Origin: an uncultured Porphyromonadaceae bacterium
GTDB lineage: Bacteria; Bacteroidota; Bacteroidia; Bacteroidales; Muribaculaceae
Assembly: GCA_900541555.1 (NCBI GenBank)
Contig: UQKE01000007.1
Location: 3,774 to 67,773, forward strand
Length of the DNA: 64,000 nt
Direction of reading: 5' to 3'
Part shown: positions 50,610-58,555 of the stretch, one piece after another
Position numbering within the stretch: the stretch's first letter is position 1
Layout: each line of letters opens with the position of its first letter
Program-made: the position numbers and the translations under genes
The notes under the pieces: generated by a model
The model's database searches: none
What the model saw: only the letters and a program-made list of their open reading frames with translations
What the model was told of the DNA's origin: nothing

Positions 50610-51571
50610 TGGAAAGTCCTGCAATGATTTCAATTCAACGATACACGCCCGAACACAAACGGCTATGGGATGAATTTGTGGCGAAATCGAAAAACGCCAC
50701 GTTCCTCCATTTCCGCGACTATATGGACTACCATGCCGACCGCTTCACCGACCATTCCCTAATGGCTTTCGACGCCAAAGGGAATGTGCTCGCATTGCTC
50801 CCCGCAAACATCGACGGCGATACGCTCCATTCGCATCAAGGCCTCACGTATGGCGGCTGGCTCACTCCGATCAAGCATTTCAACGCCTCGACAATGCTCG
50901 AATTGTTCGATGCAACAATCCAAACATTGAAAAAAAACGGCATTCGCACGCTTGTCTACAAAGCCATCCCCTACATCTACCATCGCTATCCCGCCGATGA
51001 AGACCTTTACGCGCTTTTCCGCCACGGCGCACAACAAACCGAATGCGACATTTCCATCACATGCGTCAACGGCAACCCGCTAAACAAATACAGCAAAGGC
51101 ACGAAACTAAACATCGCCAAAGCGCGGCAAAATGGCATCGAAATAGCAGAATCGCAGGACTTCGAAAGCTTTTGGAAAATTTTGGAAACACATTTGAAAG
51201 CGCGCCACAACGCGACGCCGGTACATTCGCTCCAAGAAATGCGCCTGCTCCATGAACGTTTCCCGAACAACATCCGCCTATTCTCAGCCTTTCGCAACGG
51301 CAATCTCGTGGCCGGATGCGTATACTACGTCACCGACACCGTCGCCCACGTCCAATACGCCGGAAACACGCCCGAAGGAATGGCGCTTGGCGCCATGACG
51401 CTCATCCACGATCAAGTGATGCACGACACATTTGCCGGCAAGTGCTACTACGACTTTGGCACCTGCAACGAGCAGCACGGGCAATACCTCAATGACGGGC
51501 TTGTGATTCAAAAAGCCGGATTGGGAGGGCGCGGCATCGCCTATAACATCTATAAATTAGACATTCTTTGA
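50609..51571 (+). CDS. GNAT/FemAB-like acyltransferase
   Basis: 320 residues from the ATG overlapping the previous stop codon. Motifs recall FemAB-related two-domain GNAT proteins: LWDEFVAKSKNATFLHFRDYMDYH, then SKGTKLNIAKARQNGIEI and the second-domain VAGCVYYVTDTVAHVQYAGNTPEGMALGAMTLIHDQVM. Such enzymes transfer acyl or aminoacyl groups in peptidoglycan or surface-polysaccharide synthesis. Position before a polysaccharide flippase favours modification of a cell-surface glycan precursor. Acceptor and donor are unknown. Cytoplasmic, no membrane segment. Confidence 0.8.
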   Translation: MESPAMISIQRYTPEHKRLWDEFVAKSKNATFLHFRDYMDYHADRFTDHSLMAFDAKGNVLALLPANIDGDTLHSHQGLTYGGWLTPIKHFNASTMLELFDATIQTLKKNGIRTLVYKAIPYIYHRYPADEDLYALFRHGAQQTECDISITCVNGNPLNKYSKGTKLNIAKARQNGIEIAESQDFESFWKILETHLKARHNATPVHSLQEMRLLHERFPNNIRLFSAFRNGNLVAGCVYYVTDTVAHVQYAGNTPEGMALGAMTLIHDQVMHDTFAGKCYYDFGTCNEQHGQYLNDGLVIQKAGLGGRGIAYNIYKLDIL

Positions 51572-53010
51572 GCGCAGGAAACAACATATCCGCAACGATC
51601 TTCCAAGCCATCAAATTGTTTGGAGGCGTTCAAGTTGTGAGCAACTTGTGTTCCGTCGTGCTCAACAAATTGGTGGCAATCTGGATTGGCCCCGTCGGCA
51701 TGGGACTTTTCAGCCTTTACAATGCAGCCATCGACATGCTCCGTTCGGCCACATCGCTCGGCTTGCGCAGCAGCTGCGTGCGGGAAGTGGCAATTGCTTC
51801 CGCCTCCGGAAATCCCGCCACGCTGGGGAGAGTCATTGCCATCGTCAAGAAATGGTCATGGTTTGCAAGCATATTCGGCGCAATCACGACCATGGCGCTC
51901 GCGCCGTTGCTCAGCCGCTGGTCGTTTGGCACAACCGACCGCATCTGGGACTTCATCCTGCTTGCTTCCGTCTTGATGTTCAACGGCTTTATCAGCGGAG
52001 AGCAAGCCATTTTGCAAGGCTCCGACCGTCTTCGCCGGCTTGCGTCGGCCTCGTTGTTCGGCACAATTGGCGGATTGCTCTGCTCCATCCCGCTATTTTA
52101 CTACCTCCGCGAAGACAGCATCCTGCTGTCTGTCATCGTCTATCATGCCGCGCTCTTGATTGCCACGCTTGCCTTTCGCCATAAAAAATACCCTCGCGCA
52201 ACCCTTACTAACAAGGAAGCGGCAAAAGGAGGCATGCCATTCGTGAAATTCGGGCTGATGCTCACACTGAGCGACTTCATAACCATGCTCTTCACCTACA
52301 TATTTTCTGCCTATTTGAATCGCACGGCAGGAACAGCCGAAGTGGGATTCTACCAATCCGGATTTTCATTGGTGGGGCGCTATCTCGGTCTTATTTTCAC
52401 CGCTTTGAACATGGAATACTATCCGCGCCTTGCACGCGTGTGCCATAGCGCTTTGCGCATTCGCGTATTCGTGTCGGAAGAAATACGCATTCTCATGTTC
52501 ATCCTGACGCCTGCCGCCGCCATATTTCTGATTGCAAGGGAATTAATCGTCTCGCTCCTCTATTCTTCCGAATTCCATGCCATCATTCCCTACATCACGT
52601 GGGCCATCGTCGGCACAGTGTTTCGCGCTTACTCGTGGTGTTTGGCAGTGACCATCATAGCAAAAGGCGACGGACGCACATTCTTGTTCACCGAAACCAC
52701 AAGCGTCGTGACCGGCTTCGTGCTGAACGTGACATTCTACAACCTTTGGGGGTTAGACGGATTGGGATTTGCCTACATGACATGGTATGCCGCTTATTGC
52801 GTAATCACGGGATTCGTCTATTTCCGCCGCTACCGATACACGCTTTCGCATGCCACCACCTTCATTTCGCTCGTCGCTTTCGCTTCCGTTGCAGCAATCG
52901 CCATGCTGCTTGAAGCGCAACTGACACTATTTGCAATCGCGCTGACTGCCGCGCTTTGCGCCTTTTCTTTCTTCATCCTGCGCAATTCGCTTCGCACGAA
53001 ACGGCATTGA
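51568..53010 (+). CDS. Wzx-type polysaccharide flippase (MATE/MOP superfamily)
   Basis: 480 residues with about 12-14 membrane segments. N-terminal features ATIFQAIKLFGGVQVVSNLCSVVLNKLVAIWIGPVGMGLFSLY fit O-antigen and lipid-linked oligosaccharide translocases. The reading frame has no early ATG; it starts at a TTG that overlaps the stop of the transferase gene (TTGA). The role would be to flip an undecaprenyl-linked or similar glycan to the periplasmic face. No glycosyltransferases are adjacent. It converges on the next gene with only 11 nt between stop codons. Confidence 0.87.
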   Translation: MSAGNNISATIFQAIKLFGGVQVVSNLCSVVLNKLVAIWIGPVGMGLFSLYNAAIDMLRSATSLGLRSSCVREVAIASASGNPATLGRVIAIVKKWSWFASIFGAITTMALAPLLSRWSFGTTDRIWDFILLASVLMFNGFISGEQAILQGSDRLRRLASASLFGTIGGLLCSIPLFYYLREDSILLSVIVYHAALLIATLAFRHKKYPRATLTNKEAAKGGMPFVKFGLMLTLSDFITMLFTYIFSAYLNRTAGTAEVGFYQSGFSLVGRYLGLIFTALNMEYYPRLARVCHSALRIRVFVSEEIRILMFILTPAAAIFLIARELIVSLLYSSEFHAIIPYITWAIVGTVFRAYSWCLAVTIIAKGDGRTFLFTETTSVVTGFVLNVTFYNLWGLDGLGFAYMTWYAAYCVITGFVYFRRYRYTLSHATTFISLVAFASVAAIAMLLEAQLTLFAIALTAALCAFSFFILRNSLRTKRH

Positions 53011-53021
53011 CAGGCACGACT

Positions 53022-54401
53022 TTATTTCGTGATGTAAAAATTGTGGTAATCCGAACGCGGAGCCAAATCTTCTTGCGTTTCCTCGTCGTAGATCAAAATG
53101 TAAAATTTCAAATCCGTGCGGCCCGACGAAAGATGCAGTTCTTCGTATGGCATAAACAATTGGAAATCTTTGAAGCGCGTGTTTTCATACTTCGGGACAA
53201 AAGTTTCGCTGAAAGCCACTTGCCCGTCCGGCGTACTATAGTTGTCGTTATAATCTTCCAATCGGTTGCCATCTTGATAGAAAAAGTAGGCAGCGCAACG
53301 GCCGGTTCGGTTCAACATGTTATTGACCGTGAATTTCACATGGATCAGCATGCCCTTCCGCCCATTCTCCCATTGGTCGTAGTCCACCCACACTTCCTCG
53401 ATTTCTCCGGAACGCGAAATGGCAGAAGCGGCTTGCGTTATGTCGATGCGCACTTCCCTGCTGCCTGCTTGCACTTTCATATAGTCGCTGCGCGAAGATC
53501 CTGTCGTGTTTGGCTCGCACGAGAGCGTAAAGCTCCCGTCGCTTCGGCTTGAGATGCTGCACCACGTCGGCACGCCCCACGTAGTCCACGACCCTCCGTT
53601 GGTCGACACATAAAACGTCTCCGACCCTCCGGTTGCAGGGAATGTCGAGGAAACGGCTGTTTTATTGTCCACCGTCAGATAAGAAGCTTCTGTCGATTTC
53701 GAATAAAGCGTGAATGAGGTGCTGCAAATACAATACCCGTTGTACCACACCTCATAACGATACCTGCCCGGGACATAAGCCCCTCCGTTCTTGTTGCCCC
53801 AGCCGCTTACATTCGCCGTATTTTCGCCCGGGTGCACAGTCATGCGAAACGAGCTGGTGTATCCCGAAGGTGACGAACTTCCCGACATCAAGGTCTCGTT
53901 TGGATCGTATATTTTATAGTAGAACGTTTCTTCGTGGGATGTCGACGAAAGCCCTTCATACGTCAATCGCGGCATCAAATAATAAATGTCGGAAGCATAC
54001 AGCGTCGCTCCATACGGATCCAGCACATTGTCGTCGTAATCTTCATTGCGGAAATCCACGCGCGTGATGCGAATATTTCCCGTTTGCCGATTTTCCCTGC
54101 GACGGTTTTCCCGCTCGCGGTCGCGTTGGCGCTGCTCCTCGCGCTGGCGTTGCCTTGCAATTTGTTGGTCGCAAGCACGAATGCGCGCGTCGAGATTGTT
54201 GTTCTTAGGTTTGTCGGGACAAGCTTTTGCCGCAGCATAACGGCGTTTGGCTTTGTCATACTGCCCTTGCTGATACAGCGATTCTGCCTCATTGTAATTT
54301 CTCGTATAGCAACTTTGAGCCGACGCGCCCATTGCCACAATGCACAATGAAACTGCCAGCAGCAATCTCTTCCATTCCGATTTAACCTTGTTAGAATCCA
54401 T
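53022..54401 (-). CDS. Secreted BACON-domain protein with N-terminal TPR region
   Basis: 459 residues with signal peptide (ending GASAQSC). Residues about 30-80 look like one or two TPRs (YNEAESLYQQGQYDKAKRRYAAAKAC), followed by a very basic Arg/Glu/Gln-rich linker (RQRQREEQRQRDRERENRR). Beta-rich domains follow. The segment YLTVDNKTAVSSTFPATGG.. ending VRIDITQAA is a clear BACON domain, usually a glycan- or mucin-binding module in Bacteroidota. The C-terminal domain (IEEVWVDYDQWENGRKGMLI.. YHNFYITK) is unassigned. TACCTTTG at 54431-54438 serves as promoter. It is monocistronic and probably exposed outside the inner membrane. Confidence 0.83.
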   Translation of the reverse strand: MDSNKVKSEWKRLLLAVSLCIVAMGASAQSCYTRNYNEAESLYQQGQYDKAKRRYAAAKACPDKPKNNNLDARIRACDQQIARQRQREEQRQRDRERENRRRENRQTGNIRITRVDFRNEDYDDNVLDPYGATLYASDIYYLMPRLTYEGLSSTSHEETFYYKIYDPNETLMSGSSSPSGYTSSFRMTVHPGENTANVSGWGNKNGGAYVPGRYRYEVWYNGYCICSTSFTLYSKSTEASYLTVDNKTAVSSTFPATGGSETFYVSTNGGSWTTWGVPTWCSISSRSDGSFTLSCEPNTTGSSRSDYMKVQAGSREVRIDITQAASAISRSGEIEEVWVDYDQWENGRKGMLIHVKFTVNNMLNRTGRCAAYFFYQDGNRLEDYNDNYSTPDGQVAFSETFVPKYENTRFKDFQLFMPYEELHLSSGRTDLKFYILIYDEETQEDLAPRSDYHNFYITK

Positions 54402-54430
54402 ATCGCGATATTATATTGCTTACTTTAACA

Positions 54431-54438
54431 CAAAGGTA
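54431..54438 (-). promoter_or_regulatory. -7 element of the BACON-domain gene
   Basis: TACCTTTG on the minus strand, 30 nt before the ATG. Confidence 0.55.
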
Positions 54439-54515
54439 CGTTTTTCAACCAATTCAAACACATACATCTCCTCATTTTTTTAATCGCACCCAATTATCCT
54501 TACAAAATATTTGCG

Positions 54516-54523
54516 TAATTTTG
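54516..54523 (+). promoter_or_regulatory. -7 element of rlmN
   Basis: TAATTTTG, 22 nt before the rlmN ATG. Confidence 0.55.
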
Positions 54524-54545
54524 TTTCCCTTTTCATTGAACGAAC

Positions 54546-55586
54546 ATGGATGGAACGCAGAAAATACCGCTCTTGGGAATGACACCCGACGATTTGGCCG
54601 TCGTTGCGGCCAACATGGGATTGCCCCGTTTCGCCGCCAAGCAAATTGCACAATGGATTTACGAAAAGCGTGCGTGCGAAATCGACGAAATGACCAACCT
54701 TTCGAAAATAGCTCGCAAAAAGCTCAACGAACGCTACGTCGTGGGGCGCACTGCACCGGCCAATGCCTGCAAAAGCGCCGACGGCACAGTGAAATACCTT
54801 TTCGAAACTTCCGGAGGGCAAATGGTAGAAAGCGTATTCATCCCCGATGCCGATCGCGCCACGCTTTGCGTTTCCTCCCAAGCAGGATGCAAAATGGGTT
54901 GTAAATTTTGCATGACCGGCAAACAAGGATTCCACGGCAACCTCTCAGCTGCCGAAATTCTCAACCAAATTTTCAGCATACCGGAATCCCAATCGCTCAC
55001 CAACATCGTGTTCATGGGCATGGGAGAACCCACCGACAATTTGACGGAGGTGCTCAAAGCCATCGCCGTGCTGACGAAAAAATGGGGATTGGCATGGAGT
55101 CCGAAACGCGTCACTGTGTCGTCGGTTGGAAAATTGCCAGAGTTGAAAATGCTTGTCGAGCAGACCGACGTGCATATCGCCGTCAGCCTTCACTCGCCGT
55201 TCCACGACGAACGCGCCTCGCTAATGCCACTCGAACGGGCATACCCGATTGAACGCATTTTAAAGATGCTGCGCAATTACGATTTCTCCCACCAACGCCG
55301 CTTGTCGGTGGAATACATCATGTGGCATCGCCTGAACGACGACATGCGCCACGCTGATGCCCTTGCCAAGCTCCTCGACGGGATGAAAGCGCGCGTCAAC
55401 TTGATACGATTCCACGCAATTCCCGAAGTGCCGCTCCGCACTTCCGACGAAAAAGACATGGTTGCCTTTCGCGACCGGCTCAACGAAAAAGGCATCCTCT
55501 GCACCATCCGCCGCTCGCGCGGCGAAGACATCATGGCCGCGTGCGGAATGCTTGCAGGAAAAAACTTGAAACACCCCCAACCATAA
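54546..55586 (+). CDS. rlmN: 23S rRNA (adenine-2503-C2)-methyltransferase RlmN
   Basis: 346 residues. Radical-SAM enzyme that methylates C2 of A2503 in 23S rRNA, and A37 of some tRNAs, in the cytoplasm. The 4Fe-4S motif is GCKMGCKFCMTGK. NIVFMGMGEPTDN and the C-terminal RRSRGEDIMAACGML with the methyl-carrying cysteine are present, as is the N-terminal accessory domain (FAAKQIAQWIYEKR). Length is normal. It is followed after 26 nt by the endonuclease gene, which may be read from the same transcript. Confidence 0.95.
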   Translation: MDGTQKIPLLGMTPDDLAVVAANMGLPRFAAKQIAQWIYEKRACEIDEMTNLSKIARKKLNERYVVGRTAPANACKSADGTVKYLFETSGGQMVESVFIPDADRATLCVSSQAGCKMGCKFCMTGKQGFHGNLSAAEILNQIFSIPESQSLTNIVFMGMGEPTDNLTEVLKAIAVLTKKWGLAWSPKRVTVSSVGKLPELKMLVEQTDVHIAVSLHSPFHDERASLMPLERAYPIERILKMLRNYDFSHQRRLSVEYIMWHRLNDDMRHADALAKLLDGMKARVNLIRFHAIPEVPLRTSDEKDMVAFRDRLNEKGILCTIRRSRGEDIMAACGMLAGKNLKHPQP

Positions 55587-55612
55587 CGAATAACATAAAA
55601 AAAACGACTTAT

Positions 55613-58027
55613 ATGGCTTCGATTGTCAAAAAACTGTTTTCATTCGCATTGCTGCTGAGCCTCGCTCTCGCCTCGCTCTCGGCACAAGAACCGCAAGGCT
55701 ACTACCAAAGCGCCGAAGGCTTGAAACAAAAAGCCTTGTTGCAAGAACTTTGCGACATTGTCGGACCGCACACCCAATTAAGCTACAAAGAAGTGTGGTC
55801 GGCCTACTACGACACTGACATACGTCCCGGCACGTCCGACCGAATTTGGGATATGTATTCTTCCACTTCCGATTTCAGAGTTGGCGACGACCAATGCGGA
55901 AACTACACGAAAGAAGGCGTTTGCTACAATCGCGAACATTCCATGCCGAAAAGCTGGTTCAACGATGCATACCCAATGTACTCCGACGTGTTCCACCTTT
56001 ACCCCACCGACGGCTATGTCAACGGCAGAAGGAGCAATTTCCCATTCGGGGAAACCGACGGCGAGACATACACCTCCAACGGAGGTACAAGCAAAGTGGG
56101 ATCCTGCACCTTTTCGGGATATTCCGGCACAGTGTTTGAACCGGCCGACGAATACAAAGGCGACTTTGCCCGCACTTATTTCTACATGGCGGCATGCTAC
56201 AACGACCGCATTTCCTCTTGGAGCAGCCCGATGCTTGCCGGCAACAACTACCCGTGCTACACGACATGGGCCGTCAACCTTCTGCTGAAATGGAACGAAC
56301 AAGACCCCGTGAGCCAAAAAGAAATCGATCGCAACAACGCCATCTATAAAATCCAACACAACCGCAACCCTTTCATCGACCATCCCGAACTGGCCGACCA
56401 CATCTGGGGCGACAAAAAGAATATCGGATGGACGCCGGGCGGCGCAGTGGCTCCCGACATCATCACACCGGTCGACGGCACGACTGTCGACTTCGGCACT
56501 ATGGCCGTGGGAAGGAGCGTATCCAAGTCGATTGAAATCAAAGCGGAAGGGCTCACCTCCGATGTCACGATTTCCGTGACGGGCAACGGATTCTCCGCGT
56601 CCTCGTCGCGCATCGCGGCCTCTTCCGCCAACAACGGCACGACGCTCCAATTGCAATTCACGGCTGCTGCATCCGGAAACGCCACAGGCACGCTCACGCT
56701 TTCAAGCGGCGAAGCGTCGTCGACAGTATCGCTCAAAGCGCAAGCGGTCGACGGCATTCCGGCTCTTCCTGCCACCAACGTCACGTCCAAATCGTTCACG
56801 GCAAATTGGATCGACATCGACAACGACGGCAGCAATTACACGCTTTTCGTCTACTATGAAGACGGAACAACGTTGCTCCCCTCCTATCCGGTGGAAGTGG
56901 CGGCATCGGCGCAACACCACGACGTCGCAGGGCTCGACTATTCGACCACCTATAAATATTCTTTGAAAAACGCTTCGGGACAAACCTCCAACACCGTCAG
57001 CGTGCTCACAGCCGACATCTATCGCGCCATCGAAATTGAAACGCCCGACGGAGGCCTCACATTCTCTGCCACCCCCGACGAAGCATCACAACCGAAAACA
57101 GTAACCGTCTATGCTGAAAATGTCGAAGAAGACATGATCGCAGTGAAGGTCACCGGCGGTTTCCAAATCAGCGAAAACAAAACCGACTGGACGTCCGAAC
57201 TCAACATCGACACGCGCGATGCCGAGCAGTTTGGCGTTGCGCTCTACGTGCGCATGCCGGCAATGCCCGCCGGAAGCCACGATGGAATCTTGTCGGCATC
57301 GACTGCCACCCTCGAAAGTCCGGAAATAGAAATTTCGGGAACGTCGGTAGCGCCGGTCACTTTCTTTGAAGATTTCGAGGCCGAAACCTCCAAACCCAAC
57401 AATTATGACGGCATAGATGAGTACGAAGGCAATGCCTGCCGTTGGAATTTGGTTGATGCCGGCATTTGCAACCGCTCCGGCGACAAGAAAAACGGCCGGC
57501 AAGCCGTCTGCACAGGCAAAGGAGAAACAGGCACGCTCACGATGCTCGACGACAAGCAAGACGGAGCAGGCGTATTCTCATTCCATGCCGCGCCTTTTGG
57601 CGACGACGAAGAAGCTCGCGTCGAACTTTCCTATTCAACCGATGGAGGAAGCCGATGGACCACGCTCGAATCGTTCTCCATAGCTGCCTCGTTCCTGAGC
57701 GAATACTCCACCAATGTGAACATTTCCGGCCCGATTCGCTTCCGACTTTCGCAAACAAGCGGAGAGCGTCTGAACATCGACGACATCCAAATCACGGCTT
57801 ACAGCAGTTCTGCCGTTGAAATGACAACTGCCTGCACATGGGACGCCGTTTGCCGCAACGGGCATATTGAAATTACGACCGAATCAGCAGCCGAAATTTT
57901 CATTTATTCCATCGATGCACGGCAAGTGTTCGGAGCTACGGTCGACGGTTCTGCATCGGTAGCACTCCCCGACGGCTACTATATCGTAGTCAACGGCAAC
58001 GACAGCCGGAAAGTGATTGTCAAATAA
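55613..58027 (+). CDS. Secreted endonuclease I with C-terminal beta domains and T9SS tail
   Basis: 804 residues from the ATG at 55613, giving a signal peptide (ending SLSAQ). Residues about 25-270 are a His-Me-finger endonuclease I/EndA domain: YNREHSMPKSWF with the catalytic His, DVFHLYPTDGYVNGRRSNFPFGE and HNRNPFIDHPELADHIWG. Then come beta-sandwich domains (TVDFGTMAVGRSVSKSIEIK with an Ig-like fold, a fibronectin-III-like segment, and a jelly-roll that starts VTFFEDFEAE). The end (IEITTESAAEIFIYSIDARQ, then YYIVVNGNDSRKVIVK) is a T9SS sorting domain. It should be a secreted or surface DNase/RNase, useful for nutrient salvage or biofilm DNA turnover. Confidence 0.9.
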   Translation: MASIVKKLFSFALLLSLALASLSAQEPQGYYQSAEGLKQKALLQELCDIVGPHTQLSYKEVWSAYYDTDIRPGTSDRIWDMYSSTSDFRVGDDQCGNYTKEGVCYNREHSMPKSWFNDAYPMYSDVFHLYPTDGYVNGRRSNFPFGETDGETYTSNGGTSKVGSCTFSGYSGTVFEPADEYKGDFARTYFYMAACYNDRISSWSSPMLAGNNYPCYTTWAVNLLLKWNEQDPVSQKEIDRNNAIYKIQHNRNPFIDHPELADHIWGDKKNIGWTPGGAVAPDIITPVDGTTVDFGTMAVGRSVSKSIEIKAEGLTSDVTISVTGNGFSASSSRIAASSANNGTTLQLQFTAAASGNATGTLTLSSGEASSTVSLKAQAVDGIPALPATNVTSKSFTANWIDIDNDGSNYTLFVYYEDGTTLLPSYPVEVAASAQHHDVAGLDYSTTYKYSLKNASGQTSNTVSVLTADIYRAIEIETPDGGLTFSATPDEASQPKTVTVYAENVEEDMIAVKVTGGFQISENKTDWTSELNIDTRDAEQFGVALYVRMPAMPAGSHDGILSASTATLESPEIEISGTSVAPVTFFEDFEAETSKPNNYDGIDEYEGNACRWNLVDAGICNRSGDKKNGRQAVCTGKGETGTLTMLDDKQDGAGVFSFHAAPFGDDEEARVELSYSTDGGSRWTTLESFSIAASFLSEYSTNVNISGPIRFRLSQTSGERLNIDDIQITAYSSSAVEMTTACTWDAVCRNGHIEITTESAAEIFIYSIDARQVFGATVDGSASVALPDGYYIVVNGNDSRKVIVK

Positions 58028-58069
58028 AAAACACACGCCAGAAAGCGTTTCGCTTTCCAACCTTTGACA

Positions 58070-58119
58070 CACTCCCTTGTCAACGTGCAAAGCACGCGGG
58101 CAAGGGAGTAGTTTTTTCC
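58070..58119 (+). terminator. Rho-independent terminator of the rlmN-endonuclease unit
   Basis: CACTCCCTTG, an inner GTGC-AAA-GCAC hairpin, CAAGGGAGT and then TTTTTT. The stem is 9 bp plus the inner stem. Confidence 0.88.
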
Positions 58120-58450
58120 TTCAAAAGTTTTTCCGCAGGAAAAACAGAGGGATTCAATGTTGGTTGAGAGTTGAGAGTTTATGGTTGAGAGAACTGCGAA
58201 GTTGGCAAACACGCAATGAAATTTGTGTGCGGTTGATGCGGTGTAGCAATGTCCTCCTCTGCCGCGCAAAGCGCGGATAGGGGAGGTGCCGTAGGCGGAG
58301 GGGTTAGGCAAGAATCAACGTTGCAATTTCACAAACTTTTCTACTTTCAACCTCACAGAAAAGCCGCTTCGCGGCTGGCGGGTCACCCCCTCCGGTCGCA
58401 ATGCGGATTTGAAACGCTACAATTTTCCCACCTTACAAGTTAATAAACTT
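58120..58450. repeat. Cluster of GC-rich palindromes in a gene-free region
   Basis: The 528-bp gap after the endonuclease gene holds several inverted repeats besides the terminator: CCGCGC-AAA-GCGCGG inside a CCTCCTCT../..GGGGAGG outer stem (58251-58288), a neighbouring GTGCCGTAGGCGGAGGGGTTAGG, and AGCCGC-TTC-GCGGCT (58363-58377) followed by CACCCCCTCCGG. This CCTCC/GGAGG-rich type of repeat resembles REP-like elements seen between Bacteroidota genes. No gene is evident. Confidence 0.55.
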
Positions 58451-58490
58451 GCAAAATTCATTTATTTTCTTGCATTTTCAAGAAAATTGT

Positions 58491-58522
58491 TTGCTCACGC
58501 CAAAATATTTGCATAAATTTGT
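58491..58522 (+). promoter_or_regulatory. Promoter of the adhesin-like pair
   Basis: TTTG at 58491-58494, 20-bp spacer, TAAATTTG at 58515-58522, 33 nt before the ATG. Confidence 0.65.
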
Positions 58523-58555
58523 AAATCAATCCTTACGAAACAAAACCATTTTCTT

